A stretch of 64,000 bases of DNA from Chimonanthus salicifolius (taxonomy: Eukaryota; Streptophyta; Magnoliopsida; Laurales; Calycanthaceae): the NCBI GenBank assembly GCA_013350335.1, contig CM023540.1:53010905-53074904 (forward strand). The letters run 5' to 3'. Shown in pieces: positions 33,410 to 43,434 of this stretch (position 1 is the stretch's first letter; the number at the start of each line of letters is the position of its first letter). The translations under genes were made by a program, and so were the position numbers. The notes beneath the pieces are model-generated. The model ran no database searches. It was given only the letters and a program-made list of their open reading frames with translations, and was not told the DNA's origin.

Positions 33410-34490
33410 CATCCTTGATCTCTTCCTTGGGCATGAACAAAGAGTTTTGAATCATGAGATTGTCTCTAGAGTCACCACAGTTAACCTCTTCTTATGGGAA
33501 AGAATCTGACTTCTCTAATTCGATTTCCACAACTGGCTCCTCTTCATGGACCAGGTGCACAGCTTGGCTAGGACATGCTGAAGACATGTGTCCTACAATG
33601 TTGCATTTGAAGCACTTTAATGTACTATTGCCACTAGAGGTGTTAGGCTTTGATGATAAAGGTCGAGTCAGGACCTTTGACGTTGTACCCTTACTGGTAC
33701 CTGGTCTGGTGCCTATAGGTTTGTTCGATGGAGCCTAGTAGGGTCTGCTTCTTCCGTGCTCTTTCTTTTCAAACTGTGTTGCTTTCTTGAATGCATATGA
33801 TAGAACAAACAGATCAAAAGGCAACATAGTGTCAGCTATAGAAGATAGGAGTCTGTCAATAGAGCGATGGACTAATTCCTCTTCCGACTCAAGAAAGTTG
33901 TTTTGGGATACCTGAAGATTGAACTCTTCTTTGTATTCGGCAACACTGCGACTACACTACCTTAGACTTTGCCGTCAGTGGAACAAGTCTTTGGTGTAGT
34001 TGGTTAATAGGAAGATCTTATACACCAAGTTTCTAAGTTTTGCCCAGGTTTGTATCTTGGATTTGCCTTGGCTACGCCTTTCAACTTTGAGCCTTTGCGA
34101 CCAGGTTAAGGCTTTCCCTTTCAATTGATAAGATACCAACTTAACTTTCATGTTATCACATTTCTACAATCAAATACTCCATCTGTTCCAATTTAGTCGT
34201 CTTATATGGATTTTGAAATTGTCTCAAAATAGTTGTCTTATATATATTGCTACTTTGTCTTGTTTATATTAGAATAGCATAGATTGTGTTAAAATAGAAG
34301 AGATTACATAGAGTGCTAGCCTTATATAGAGAGTTCCTTAAAAATATAAAATGTTTCAAATGACACAACTAAAATAAAACAGAGGGAGTACATTCTCAAT
34401 CGTTTCAATCTATTCTACAAATTCTCATTTTTTGAACTACTTGTGTAATCTTGAATGTCGAATCGAATGCCGTAAGAATTGAAGCTCGAT
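33410..34490 (-). pseudogene. Gypsy gag (host element), split by a MITE
   Basis: Retrotransposon gag domain (MKVKLVSYQLKGKALTWSQRL at about 34080-34150) and a CX2CX4HX4C zinc knuckle (CFKCNIVGHMSSAC) at 33573-33614, followed by an acidic stretch. The N-terminal part lies to the right of the Stowaway MITE (34389-34490) and is degraded. Several stops. Confidence 0.82.
34177..34388. mobile_element. Stowaway-like MITE
   Basis: 212 bp with TIRs CTCCATCTGTTCCAATTTAGT and CTCCCTCTGTTTTATTTTAGT (reverse complement of the right end), flanked by TA at 34175-34176 and 34389-34390. CTCC(C/A)TC(C/T)GT and a TA TSD are the hallmarks of the Tc1/mariner-derived Stowaway group. Confidence 0.92.
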
Positions 34491-34885
34491 GTCTGCTCTC
34501 CTGTCGTCCGTCCACATATCATGAAGTAAAACGTTCATGTGCATTTTATCTCGGCGTGTATTGACTTTGTGGTAGCAAGTTTGATAAAAAGGTCTTTAAC
34601 TATATATGGAGCCTATTAAAGAATAATCTTGATTGAATCATTTAAATTATTTTTAAATACTTGTTTTTGTCTTTAAAATTATTTTTCTCTTTTAAACTTT
34701 TACACTTTTAAAAATTAAAATAATAAATTTCATTTAATTAAATAACATTAATAGATCTCATATTAAAAAATACCACCTCACTAAAGAAAAAGCGGTTACC
34801 AATAGTTTTCCGAAGCACAAGATAAAGATTAGAAAATGGTGGAAGCCATCTAGTTTGTGATCAGATGATTGTTGTTTGATTGAAG
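34491..34885 (+). other. Intron 1, right end
   Basis: AT-rich DNA with no gene. It ends in a T-rich tract and GATTGAAG, read as the acceptor before exon 2. Confidence 0.6.
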
Positions 34886-35077
34886 CAGATTTGGCATTAG
34901 AGATTATGGAAATTAGTCCAGAGCTGGCATTTGCTACAGACGAGCATGGAATGACAGGTCTGCACCTCCTCTGCCTGTCTGCTTCCTCTTTCAAGAGCAG
35001 GACCATTTATTCTCGTCGCTACGTGGGGCTGACACCTATTCTAAGCCTGGAAACCATGGCTATCGTCTGTTACGCGT
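34886..35077 (+). CDS. Ankyrin-repeat protein, exon 2
   Basis: 192 bp. With the single base carried from exon 1 the first codon is Ala, and the frame reads ADLALEIMEISPELA, then DEHGMTGLHLLCLSASSFKSR, the expected continuation after GEFY in ACD6/ITN1-like proteins (a further ankyrin repeat). It ends ...AIVCYA plus one base before a consensus donor, GTGAGTAAAG, at 35078. Read without splicing, the frame would stop three codons later. The acceptor (GATTGAAG/CA) is weaker than the donor. The match of phase, strand and family sequence to exon 1, 18.6 kb away, is the main evidence that both belong to one gene. Confidence 0.8.
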
Positions 35078-37354
35078 GTGAGTAAAGTTCCACCCTTGAA
35101 AAATGCTGGACGCATATTGGATAATTAAGGGTATCATCTTAACATAGAAGAATTTTTTAGGTAAAATGAGTTTTTCGAACTTCTGATTTTGTCTTCGTTC
35201 GTCTGTAAAAAATAAAAAAAATTAAATATTCAGAAAGCGCTACATCGACCGAATCACTTTTCAGTAAATCGGTGTACCGATTTGGACTCTTTCACGTCTT
35301 AAGAAATTAGTATACCAACCGGATCATTTTCCTCAAATTTTCATTTTCCAGTGATCCAGTCGGTGCATCGGTCCAGTGCACCGATTCACTCAAAAGTGAA
35401 TCGATTTCTTAATAATTTTTTTAATTAATTTTTCTGTACAAATGAATGCAGGTAAAATGAGAAGTTCACTAAAATCCGTGTATACTAAAAGAGTTTTTCT
35501 GTGTTAAAATGACTACACTTAATTAATATATTATGATATCGATAATGACATGGCATTCATATTATTTTGAGTTTATAATTTGAGGTATTCATAAATATCA
35601 TTTTTATAAAAGTAACTATAAATTTGTATCGATATGTTTTCTTAATTTTATTAAAATACGAGTTTACTATTATATTAATAAATATTTAATACTAATAACA
35701 TCAATTTTATTGGTACTACTTTAGGTGAATAATCTTATAAAGTTCAAAATTCAAAATTCAAAAGGCTAATGAAAATAAATGGACTGTCTCACTATCAGAT
35801 TAGAACATAGTATAGGCCCTTATGCGTGACTATGATAATCAATCAAATTCTAGGACTGATTTAAATTGTTAATTAATATAAATAAAGAAAATAAATATAT
35901 TATTATGACAGATTAACAACTTAAATACATGATCAAGACAGATAAATGATTGAAATTAATTAGTAATGAAATTCATCTAAATTTTAAATTATCATCATAG
36001 AGTATCTTCAAAATGTGCAAGAAACTATATGGTTTTTGAAAATATTTTTATAAATTTAAAAATTATTTTATTATGATCAGACCTAACAATAATTTAAATA
36101 GATTTTAGTTTGAGTTGAATCTAATCAACTCATTTATCTAACCTTCTAACCTAAATTCTACCCGTTTGTTAAATGAGTCAAACCTACCTTAATTCATACC
36201 TGTATTGAAAAATGGTCTAGTGATCCTAAAACACTTATCTGTATATTAAATGGTTCAACCCATTACTCATATCCACCACATCTCCCTTTTCAAAGTACCA
36301 TTTCCAATCCAAAATACAAACTATTAAACAAACATCTTAAAATATCGTGGATACTATCAAAACATTTTAACTAAACCAAAATATCTTTAAATAAAATAAA
36401 TGGATTAACTTAATCTAAATTCATTTACTCACCTGTTGTTTGTTTGATTATGACATGAGGAGACAACCCGGGCCTCATCTATTAATAAGTGAATTCTGTT
36501 TAATCTAACCTTTTTCATAAATGAGTTATAAATACGAGACCCAAACTCCTTTAAATAGAATGATTTGTGTAAGGCCAAGATTTATTTATAAAAAAATGTT
36601 TCCTCTAATTAAATTTGAACAATGGATTAGATCATTTGATGGTATTCAATAAATTTTTTTATATTAAAATATTTATATACTCTAATGGTTTCCTCTTTGT
36701 ATGCCTTCAAAAAGTGACATCAATCACATGATTTTAAATAAATTTTTAACTTAAAAATTATTATATTTTAATCGTTTTGGGCTATATTATCCTTAAATGG
36801 TATCAAATTATTTGATGATTGTTACTATTTTTTTTCTAAATTGAAAATTCATCCATTTTGACGATTTTGCTCTCAAAATTTCTCTAAAATGTTATATAAC
36901 CTATATGGTGATCTTTTTAATTTTTCTCTTTTCTAATTTAAAAAAATGGTCCATACTCAACTTTGGTTTATAATGATATTCATTCTCTTATGGACAAATT
37001 TTTTAGTTAAAATATCGGTATTATTAGTCAAATTGCTAATTTATAATTTTAATTACAATTTTAAAATTGGGGATTAGATAATATGCAAATTTTATTTAAA
37101 TTTAGACAAATGTCTAGAGTTTTTGTTGAAATGGGCCAAAACAGCATTCTCAAGAGAAGAATGAGAAGTTAAGTAGGAGAGAAGAACATAGAAATTCGAA
37201 AGTGATGTTTTTTTTTTCTTTCCTTTCCCTTTTCTTTTTCACACTTCCTCAAGCATGCCACGTGGATTGAAGTGTAGAATTTAAGGTGTCTGTAGCATTA
37301 CTTTTTTTTTTTTCTCAAAGTGATGCAGCACCGAAGGAAAGTTTCCTTTCCCAA
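35078..37354 (+). other. Intron 2, left part: AT-rich
   Basis: No gene. It contains the fold-back MITE FB3 (35128-35518). Otherwise it is low-complexity AT-rich DNA with poly-T runs near 37210 and 37302. Confidence 0.65.
35128..35518. mobile_element. Fold-back MITE FB3 (candidate)
   Basis: About 390 bp. Imperfect TIRs pair GGGTATCATCTTAACATAGAA (left) with the reverse complement of the right end (GTGTAGTCATTTTAACACAGAA). TAATTAA occurs at both flanks. The interior carries short palindromes, AATCGGTGTACCGATT (about 35268) and a pair around CGGTGCATCGGTCCAGTGCACCG (about 35365). The exact ends and TSD are uncertain. Confidence 0.6.
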
Positions 37355-37359
37355 CTGCC

Positions 37360-37668
37360 TATTGTGGGCCAGCTCCACTTATGGGCCTATTGGGCTTAAG
37401 CCCAGTAGGGTGACTTAAGCCCTATCTTATTTGTCTATTCTTCTATCTATTATTGTATTCTTGTGTAAGACACACAGAGTGAGAGGGATTAAAGAGAGAG
37501 TGAGAGTCAGGAAAATCTGAGAGGGAGAGATCTTGTAATCTCCTGTACTTGTTTTTCTACATAGTAGATTTGATCTCGCTCCGTGGACGTAGGCGTTCTA
37601 GCTGAACCACATAAATATTGTGTCGTGTGATTGTGTGATTGCTTTTAATTAATTTCTAATCCCCAACA
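37360..37668 (+). repeat. 5' LTR of Copia copy 2
   Basis: 309 bp. Its start reads TATTGTGG instead of TGTTGTGG, so the terminal TG is mutated. It ends CCCCAACA. Confidence 0.95.
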
Positions 37669-37670
37669 AG

Positions 37671-37682
37671 TGGTATCAGAGC
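37671..37682 (+). promoter_or_regulatory. Primer binding site of Copia copy 2
   Basis: TGGTATCAGAGC, complementary to the 3' end of plant initiator Met-tRNA, 2 bp after the LTR. It primes minus-strand cDNA. Confidence 0.95.
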
Positions 37683-38967
37683 CGAAGGTTATCGGATTCA
37701 GACAAGGTTCAGTCGAATTGAAATCGGTAAAATCACACAGACTGTCGGAGGACATCGGATGGAAAACCAGTCATGTCGGCTGAAGAGGATATTGTTCCAT
37801 CGATTAAGAAAAAAAAAAAAAACACCAATCTGCTCAGAGTAGATCGGCTGAAGGACTAATCCATATAGGTCGACGTCGGCACAAGAGAAACACTAGTTCG
37901 GTGAAGAGTTTCCTTCAATCCACGATCTGAAGAAGAAAAAAAAAAAGGGGTTTTCAGCCGAAAGTGAAGGCAGCCAGTAGCGGCCATCAGTGGAGAGGCA
38001 GCAGCCAGCACAGGGGAGAGAGGATTCCATCGCTTGAGCTGCAGGCAGATCTGATCTTAGGCAGATCAGAAAAGATCTGAAAATTGCAGATCTCCCCAGA
38101 CGGCGGGAAGAACCAGCGCTGGAGAACAGAGGGCTCTTTTTCGCCCAGACCCAATCGCAGCACAATCAAAACGCAGGCGGACAAACGAAGGGTTTTCCGG
38201 ATTTGATTTCTCCTATCGGTTCCACATTCAGATACAGCACAACAACGATCTGAAGAAGACGGTAGCCATCATCAGATCTGAGAGTGCAAACAAAGCAACC
38301 GGTGGACATAGGGCAGCGGATCTGTAAATCTCGGCCGGAAGAAAAGACGGCGGCGGCGGTAACAGATCTGAGACCCAGATCAGAGGATCACCAGAGAAAA
38401 AAAAAAAAAATACCGTGAACGGACCTGTTCACAGATCTGAGAAAAGAAAAAAAAACAGTGGTCCGTAGGACCACTATTTCCTGTACACCCGCGGGACCAC
38501 CAGTTCAGGTGCACCAGCGAGACCACCATTTCAGTGCACCTGAGAGACTACGGATTCAGGTGCTCCTGCAGCGGGGAAAACAACGGTCCAAAATTGTTTT
38601 GTAGTTTCTAGAGTCACTAGGACTCGGAATTGAGATCCGTCTTCGCCTGTGTGATCGTGGCAGTGAGATCTACATAGTGACCGGTGTGGATTTGGTTTCT
38701 AGAGAGTTGTCAGTGAGTGTCAAGCAGTGGTATCTGTATAAAGGAGATCAGCTGAGTTCTCTTTTCTCTTATTTTTCATCACTGTCATTTAATTTTACAC
38801 ATTATTCTGCTATGTGTATGATTGAACCACCCAAGTGGTGAGGAGTTAGGGGGTAATCGGTTGGATGCCAGTAGTAGATCCCTAGGTTTGTGCAGGGCTA
38901 CAAATTTACACTATTGGTTATTTGCTTCTGTATTTGAGCACCAAATTAAACAGAGGACAGTGACAGA
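37683..38967 (+). other. Leader (5' UTR) of Copia copy 2
   Basis: Non-coding, with A runs (37809, 37934, 38397, 38447), many AGATCTG words and a set of degenerate 28-30-bp repeats (GGGACCACCA-TTCAGGTGCACC type) at 38456-38580 that are shared with copy 1. Confidence 0.8.
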
Positions 38968-39746
38968 ATGACATCCAGCTCCAGTTCTACAGTCATGAAA
39001 TTGGTACCGGGCAATTATCTCCTATGGAAGACCCGAATGCAAGATCTCCTAATTAAGCATGACTTACATTATCCCATTTTAGGAGATGTATCTATGCCTG
39101 AAGATATGAAGGAAAAACCCAAAGAATGGGAGTACAAGCATTTGAAGGCTGTGAGCCTGATCAGGGAGTATGTCGATGACACCATTCTTCACCATATCAC
39201 AGAAGAAAAGAAGGTAGATGAACTGTGGACCAAATTGTCTACAATGTATGAGAGCAAGGCGCCAGTGAATAAAGCCTCTATTATCAAGAGACTAGTGAGA
39301 CTAATATACAATGAGCACATATCAATGTCAAAACACCTTAACAACTTTCAAGGTATAGTGAACCAGGTGGCTAGTGCGAAGATCATCTTTGCAGATGAGA
39401 TTTTGGCTCTTCTTCCATGGCGACACTACCAGATTCTTTTGAGACTCTGGTGATTTCTTTGAGTAACTCTGCACCCGGTGGCGAGCTATCCTTAGAGACA
39501 GTCAAGGAGTCCTTGATGAATGAAGAGATGCGACGGAAAGAAAAGGGCATCAGATCTTCTTCTTCCGGAGCATATGTGTCACAGGATAGGGGCAGAAGAC
39601 ATAAGATTCATGGTCGCCAGGACCATAGAAGCAAGAGCAGACCCGGTGGAGGTAATAGATCTCAGAGCAGAGGCAGAGACAGTAGAAAGTGTTTTCATTG
39701 TGGCAGAGCAGGGCACTTTAAGAATCAGTGCATGGTGTGGAAGTGA
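38968..39746 (+). pseudogene. Copia gag, copy 2 (one frameshift)
   Basis: ATG at 38968 opens MTSSSSSTVMKLVPGNYL, the same start as copy 1. The UBN2/gag domain covers residues 1-150. A 1-nt loss near 39415 (just after ADEILALL) throws the frame to a stop at 39453, and the correct text resumes in the next frame (PDSFETLVISLS) to the stop at 39746. The basic RGR-rich linker and the CX2CX4HX4C knuckle (CFHCGRAGHFKNQC, 39690-39731) are intact. Gag and pol are separated here by a stop at the knuckle's end (MVWK-stop); copy 1 has a sense codon there (RVWKREN), so this stop is probably a mutation. Confidence 0.9.
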
Positions 39747-40260
39747 GAAAACAATCAGACTGTGCAGTATCAGGAACGACAGCTAGCATCTTCTGACACC
39801 ACGGCTGCAACATCTCAGGAGCAGCGTACTCTTGTCATAGTGACCACCAGTGAGGGGGAGAGTCTGTCCATTAGCCCCTCCTCATCTGAGGGGGTCATTG
39901 ACACTAGTGCCACTTATCATTATACGCCTCATAAGAGCTTCTTCTCCACGTATACATCCAGAGATTTTGGAACAGTTCGGGTGGGTAACTCTGCATGTTC
40001 CCCTATCACTGGAGTTGGGAACATTACTATGAAGACTAGTCATGGCTATGAGATTAGTTTGAAGGATGTGAGACATGTGCCAGATATCAGATTGAACCTC
40101 ATTTCTGTGAGGGTACTCGGCACAGAGGGATACATCAGTACATTCAGCGGAGACCGATGTAAGATCAGCAAGGGGTCGCTTACCATGGCATGAGGGGTGA
40201 TCAGAGATCATCTGTATGTTTTGACCAGCACGGTTTGCACCAGTCAGATCCACGCAGTGT
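39747..40260 (+). pseudogene. Copia protease, copy 2
   Basis: The active site reads D-T-S (GVIDTSATYH, Asp codon at 39900-39902) where D-T-G or D-S-G is usual, so the flap-adjacent Gly is lost. RHVPDIRLNLIS follows. A TGA at 40191-40193 and a TAG at 40259-40261 interrupt the tail. Confidence 0.85.
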
Positions 40261-40269
40261 AGAGAGAGA

Positions 40270-41375
40270 CTGCTTTTTTTTTTATGGCACTGGAGACTTG
40301 CACATCTGAGTGAGAGAGGGCTGCAGATTCTTCAGAGGAAAGCCCTTATTCCACGGACTGAGTGCACCCAGTTAGACAGTTGCGAGCATTGCATCATGGG
40401 CAAGCAGACAAGAGGTTCCTTCAATCTAAAGGGCCACATAAAGGCCAAGAAGCTAGACCTAGTATACTCAGACGTTTGTGGACCGATAGATGTGGAGTCA
40501 TTGGGCAAGAACAAGTACTTCGTTACCTTCATCGATGATTCTACGAGAAAGTGCTGCATTTACTTCATGAGATCCAAAGATCAGACTTTCTCATTCTTCT
40601 GTGAGTTTGTTGCCTCTGTGGAGAGAGAGACGGGTAGAAAACTGAAATGTCTGAGGACCGATAATGGTGGAGAGTACACATCGGGAGAGTTTAAAGCATT
40701 CTGCAAGAAGCACGGCATTCGACATGAGTTGATAGTGCCAGGAACTCCCCAGCATAACGGTGTACCATTGTTGAGCGAATGCGTTGCATAGTTCACAACG
40801 CAAATCTACCCAAGAGATTTTGGAGCGAAGCAGCGAGGACAGCAGTATACCTCATCAACCGCTCACCATCAGCTCCCTTAAATGGTGAAGTGGCAGAGCG
40901 CTTGTGGACAGGCAGAAAAGTGACATACAAGCATCTCAGAGTTTTTGGCTGCGTTTGCTATGCACACATCCCTGATATGTCGAGGAAGAAATTGGATGTA
41001 AAGTCGACATTATGTGCATTTATTGGTTATGGTGATCCAGAGTTTAGATACAGACTGTGGAATCCAGCTCAGCCAAAAATGTTCAGGAGTCGAGACGTGG
41101 TATTCTGTGAAGATGAGTTCTTCAATGAGAACAATAAACCCACATATTCTAGTGACCTAGATCAAGGTCCCATCTCCACTCCGGACACACCTCAGTCAGC
41201 AACAACACCTTCTCCTTCACCTGCACCGCCAGTCAGTCAGTCAGACGACAGTGGGTCAGATGTTCCTTCTAGCAGTCACAGTGACAGTGTCAGTGGGCCA
41301 GCAGATACGTCTATAGATGAGACAGTTAATGAGCCGATACATGATACAGTTGAGGACACAGTGGAGGATCATTAG
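40270..41375 (+). pseudogene. Copia integrase, copy 2 (catalytic Glu deleted)
   Basis: After a poly-T slip at 40271-40281 comes the pre-integrase zinc region (WHWRLAHL and CEHC, both Cys kept). Then the core: first Asp in YSDVCGP (40471-40473), second Asp in RTDNGGEY (40660-40662). At 40762-40764 a 19-nt deletion removes the AERYNR segment present in copy 1, with it the catalytic Glu, and shifts the frame. The C-terminal part (ERMRCIVHNANLPKRFW, FGCVCYAHIPD) continues to a Ser/Pro/Asp-rich linker. A TAG at 41373-41375 ends it; the RT continues in the same frame. Confidence 0.92.
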
Positions 41376-42452
41376 GATAGAGATAGACAATCGAGCGAGG
41401 GGGAGCACCCCCCCAGTACTTCTACATCCGAGGATGTTATACCTCCTAGGAGATCCGTTAGAGAGCATAACCCATCCAGGAGATACTCGAGTTCCGATTA
41501 TGTGTTGATGACCAGTGAGGGGGAGCCTGAGAGTTATTTAGAGGCTATAGGAGACAAAAATAGAATTCACTGGGAGAAAGCTATGGTAGAAAAGATGACG
41601 TCTCTTAAGAAGAACAATACATATGAACTGGTTGATCTACCAGTTGGCAGGAAGGCCCTACAGAACAAATGGGTCTTTTGGGTGAAAAAGGATGGAGACA
41701 AAATACTGAAGTATAAAGCTCGCTTAGTGTTGAAATGCTTTGGACAGAAGAAGGGAGTGGACTTCGACGAGATATTCTCACCAGTGGTGAAGATGAGCTC
41801 CATACGAGTTATGTTGGGCTTGGCCGCAAGCCTAGATCTTGAGATTGAACAGATGGACGTGAAGACTGTATTTCTTCACGGTGACCTAGACGAAGAGATC
41901 TACATGAAACAACCCTAGGGTTTGAGTTGAAGGGCAAGGAGAATCTTGTTTGCCGACTCAACAAGAGCTTGTACGATTGAAACAAGCACCGCGACAATGG
42001 TACAAGAAGTTTCACTCTTTCATGACAGGAAATGGATACAAACATAGTTCAGGTGACTCATGTGTGTATTATCAGGAGTTCAAGGGTGATCAGTTCATCA
42101 TCCTATTATTATATGTGGATGACACGTTGATATTTGGAAAGAGTTCCGAATTGATCAAGTTGTTGAAGGCAGAACTGTCAAAGCCGTTTGACATGAAAGA
42201 TCTTTGCCGTGCTAGACAGATTTTGGGTATGGAGATTGACAGAGATAGAAAGAAAAAGAAGATTATCCTGTCTCAAGAGAAATACATTGAGAAGGTCTTG
42301 GAGAGATTCGGCATGAGGGATTGCAACTCCGTTAGCACTCCTCTCTCCGCTCACTTCAAGCTGAATAAGGAATATTGTCCTTCATCAGAGACAGAGAAAG
42401 ACAAGATGAGTCAGATTCCATATCAGTCAGCAGTTGGTAGTCTTATGTACGG
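41376..42452 (+). pseudogene. Copia reverse transcriptase (RVT_2), copy 2
   Basis: N-terminal half from 41376 (EDVIPPRRSVREHNP, NKWVFWVKKDGDK, DVKTVFLHGDLDEEIYMKQP) to a TAG at 41916-41918. The C-terminal half from about 41950 in another frame (APRQWYKKF, catalytic YVDD at 42112-42123, MKDL-RARQILGMEI, PYQSAVGSLMY). A small indel near 41970 also broke the YGLKQ segment. The YVDD catalytic motif is intact, unlike copy 1. Confidence 0.9.
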
Positions 42453-43073
42453 ATGGTTTGCACGAGACCTGATATAGCACATGCAGTTGGATTGGTGAGC
42501 AAATTTATGTCAGACCCAGGACATGATCATTGGGAGGCAGTGAGATGGACCTTCAGATACTTGCGAGGTACATCGAGTATGGGCATCATGTTTGGTGGAG
42601 ACCCTTTTATTACAGGCTACACAGATGCAGATATGGCTGGTGACCTTGATGGTCGCAAGTCCACTTCTGGTTATCTTTTCACATTTGCTGGAGGAGCCGT
42701 CAGTTGGCAATCCAAGTTACAGAAGTGTGTAGCACTTTCTACGGCAGAGGCAGAGTACATTGCTGCTACAAAAGCTGGGAAAGAGATGGTTTGGCAAAAG
42801 GGATTTCTTCGAGAAATAGGCATCAAACAGGAGGACTACACAGTGTATTGTGACAGTCAGAGCGCCATCGACTTGAGTAAGAATGCCATGTGTCACTCAA
42901 GAACAAAGCACATTGATTTGAGATATCATTGGTTGAGAGCAGCTATTGAAGAGAAACAGATCAGTGTAAAGAAGATTCATACAAACCACAATCCAGCAGA
43001 CGCATTCACCAAAGTTCTTCCAAAGAACAAGTTTGAGTTCTGCGTAGGGGCATCTGTCCTCTACAGAAGATGA
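42453..43073 (+). pseudogene. Copia RNase H, copy 2 (domain open)
   Basis: One open frame of about 206 codons reaches the native stop at 43073: CTRPDIAHAVGLVSKFM, YTDADMAGDLDGRKST (Asp), STAEAEYIAAT (Glu), YCDSQSAIDLSKN (Asp) and TKHIDLRYHWLR. All three usual acidic residues are visible. It is out of frame with the RT by a small indel near 42450, so it would not be made as part of the polyprotein. Confidence 0.9.
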
Positions 43074-43104
43074 CATCCATGTCAGAGTGTTCTCCTCCTC
43101 CTGG

Positions 43105-43119
43105 GGCTGGAGGGGGAGA
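43105..43119 (+). promoter_or_regulatory. Polypurine tract of Copia copy 2
   Basis: GGCTGGAGGGGGAGA just before the 3' LTR; primer for plus-strand cDNA. Confidence 0.85.
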
Positions 43120-43120
43120 T

Positions 43121-43429
43121 TGTTGTGGGCCAGCTCCACTTATGGGCCTACTGGGCTTAGGCCCAGTAGGGTGACTTAAGCCCTATCTTATTTGTCTATT
43201 CTTTTATCTATTATTGTATTCCTGTGTAAGACACACAGAGTGAGAGGGATTAGAGAGAGAGTGAGAGTCAGGGAGATCTGAGAGGAAGAGACTTTGTAAC
43301 CCCTTGTACTTGTTTTTCCACATAGTAGATTTGATCTCGCTCCGTGGACGTAGGCGTTCTAGCCGAACTACGTAAATATTGTGTCGTGTGATTGTGTGAT
43401 TGCTTTTAATTAATCTCTAATCCCCAACA
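43121..43429 (+). repeat. 3' LTR of Copia copy 2
   Basis: 309 bp, TGTTGTGG...CCCCAACA. All of the roughly 19 differences from the 5' LTR are transitions. Confidence 0.95.
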
Positions 43430-43434
43430 CTGCC

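Larger units (their letters stand above)
19561..34490 (-). mobile_element. Gypsy LTR retrotransposon in intron 1, multiply interrupted
   Basis: One minus-strand Ty3/Gypsy element. From right to left: gag (33410-34490), protease (32525-32778), RT (30030-30440 plus 31098-31440), RNase H (29366-30032), integrase (19561-20841). The RT-RNase H-integrase order defines Gypsy. The pieces are separated by a solo LTR (20842-29360), TRIM elements at 30441-31092, 31446-32376 and 32784-33404, and a Stowaway MITE at 34177-34388. At most joints a 5-bp TSD flanks the insert and the host frame resumes on the other side. The element's own LTRs were not identified, so both its ends are approximate and probably truncated. 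Confidence 0.88.
37360..43429 (+). mobile_element. Copia LTR retrotransposon copy 2 (Tnt1/Tork-like) in intron 2
   Basis: A 6070-bp full-length element with 309-bp LTRs and a perfect TSD, CTGCC, at 37355-37359 and 43430-43434. It has an intact PBS, a 1.3-kb leader, gag, protease, integrase, RT, RNase H, polypurine tract and 3' LTR. The LTRs differ at about 19 positions (6%). It sits in sense orientation to the ankyrin gene. It is dead: frameshifts in gag, RT and the RT/RNase H joint, in-frame stops, and a 19-nt loss in integrase. Confidence 0.96.
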
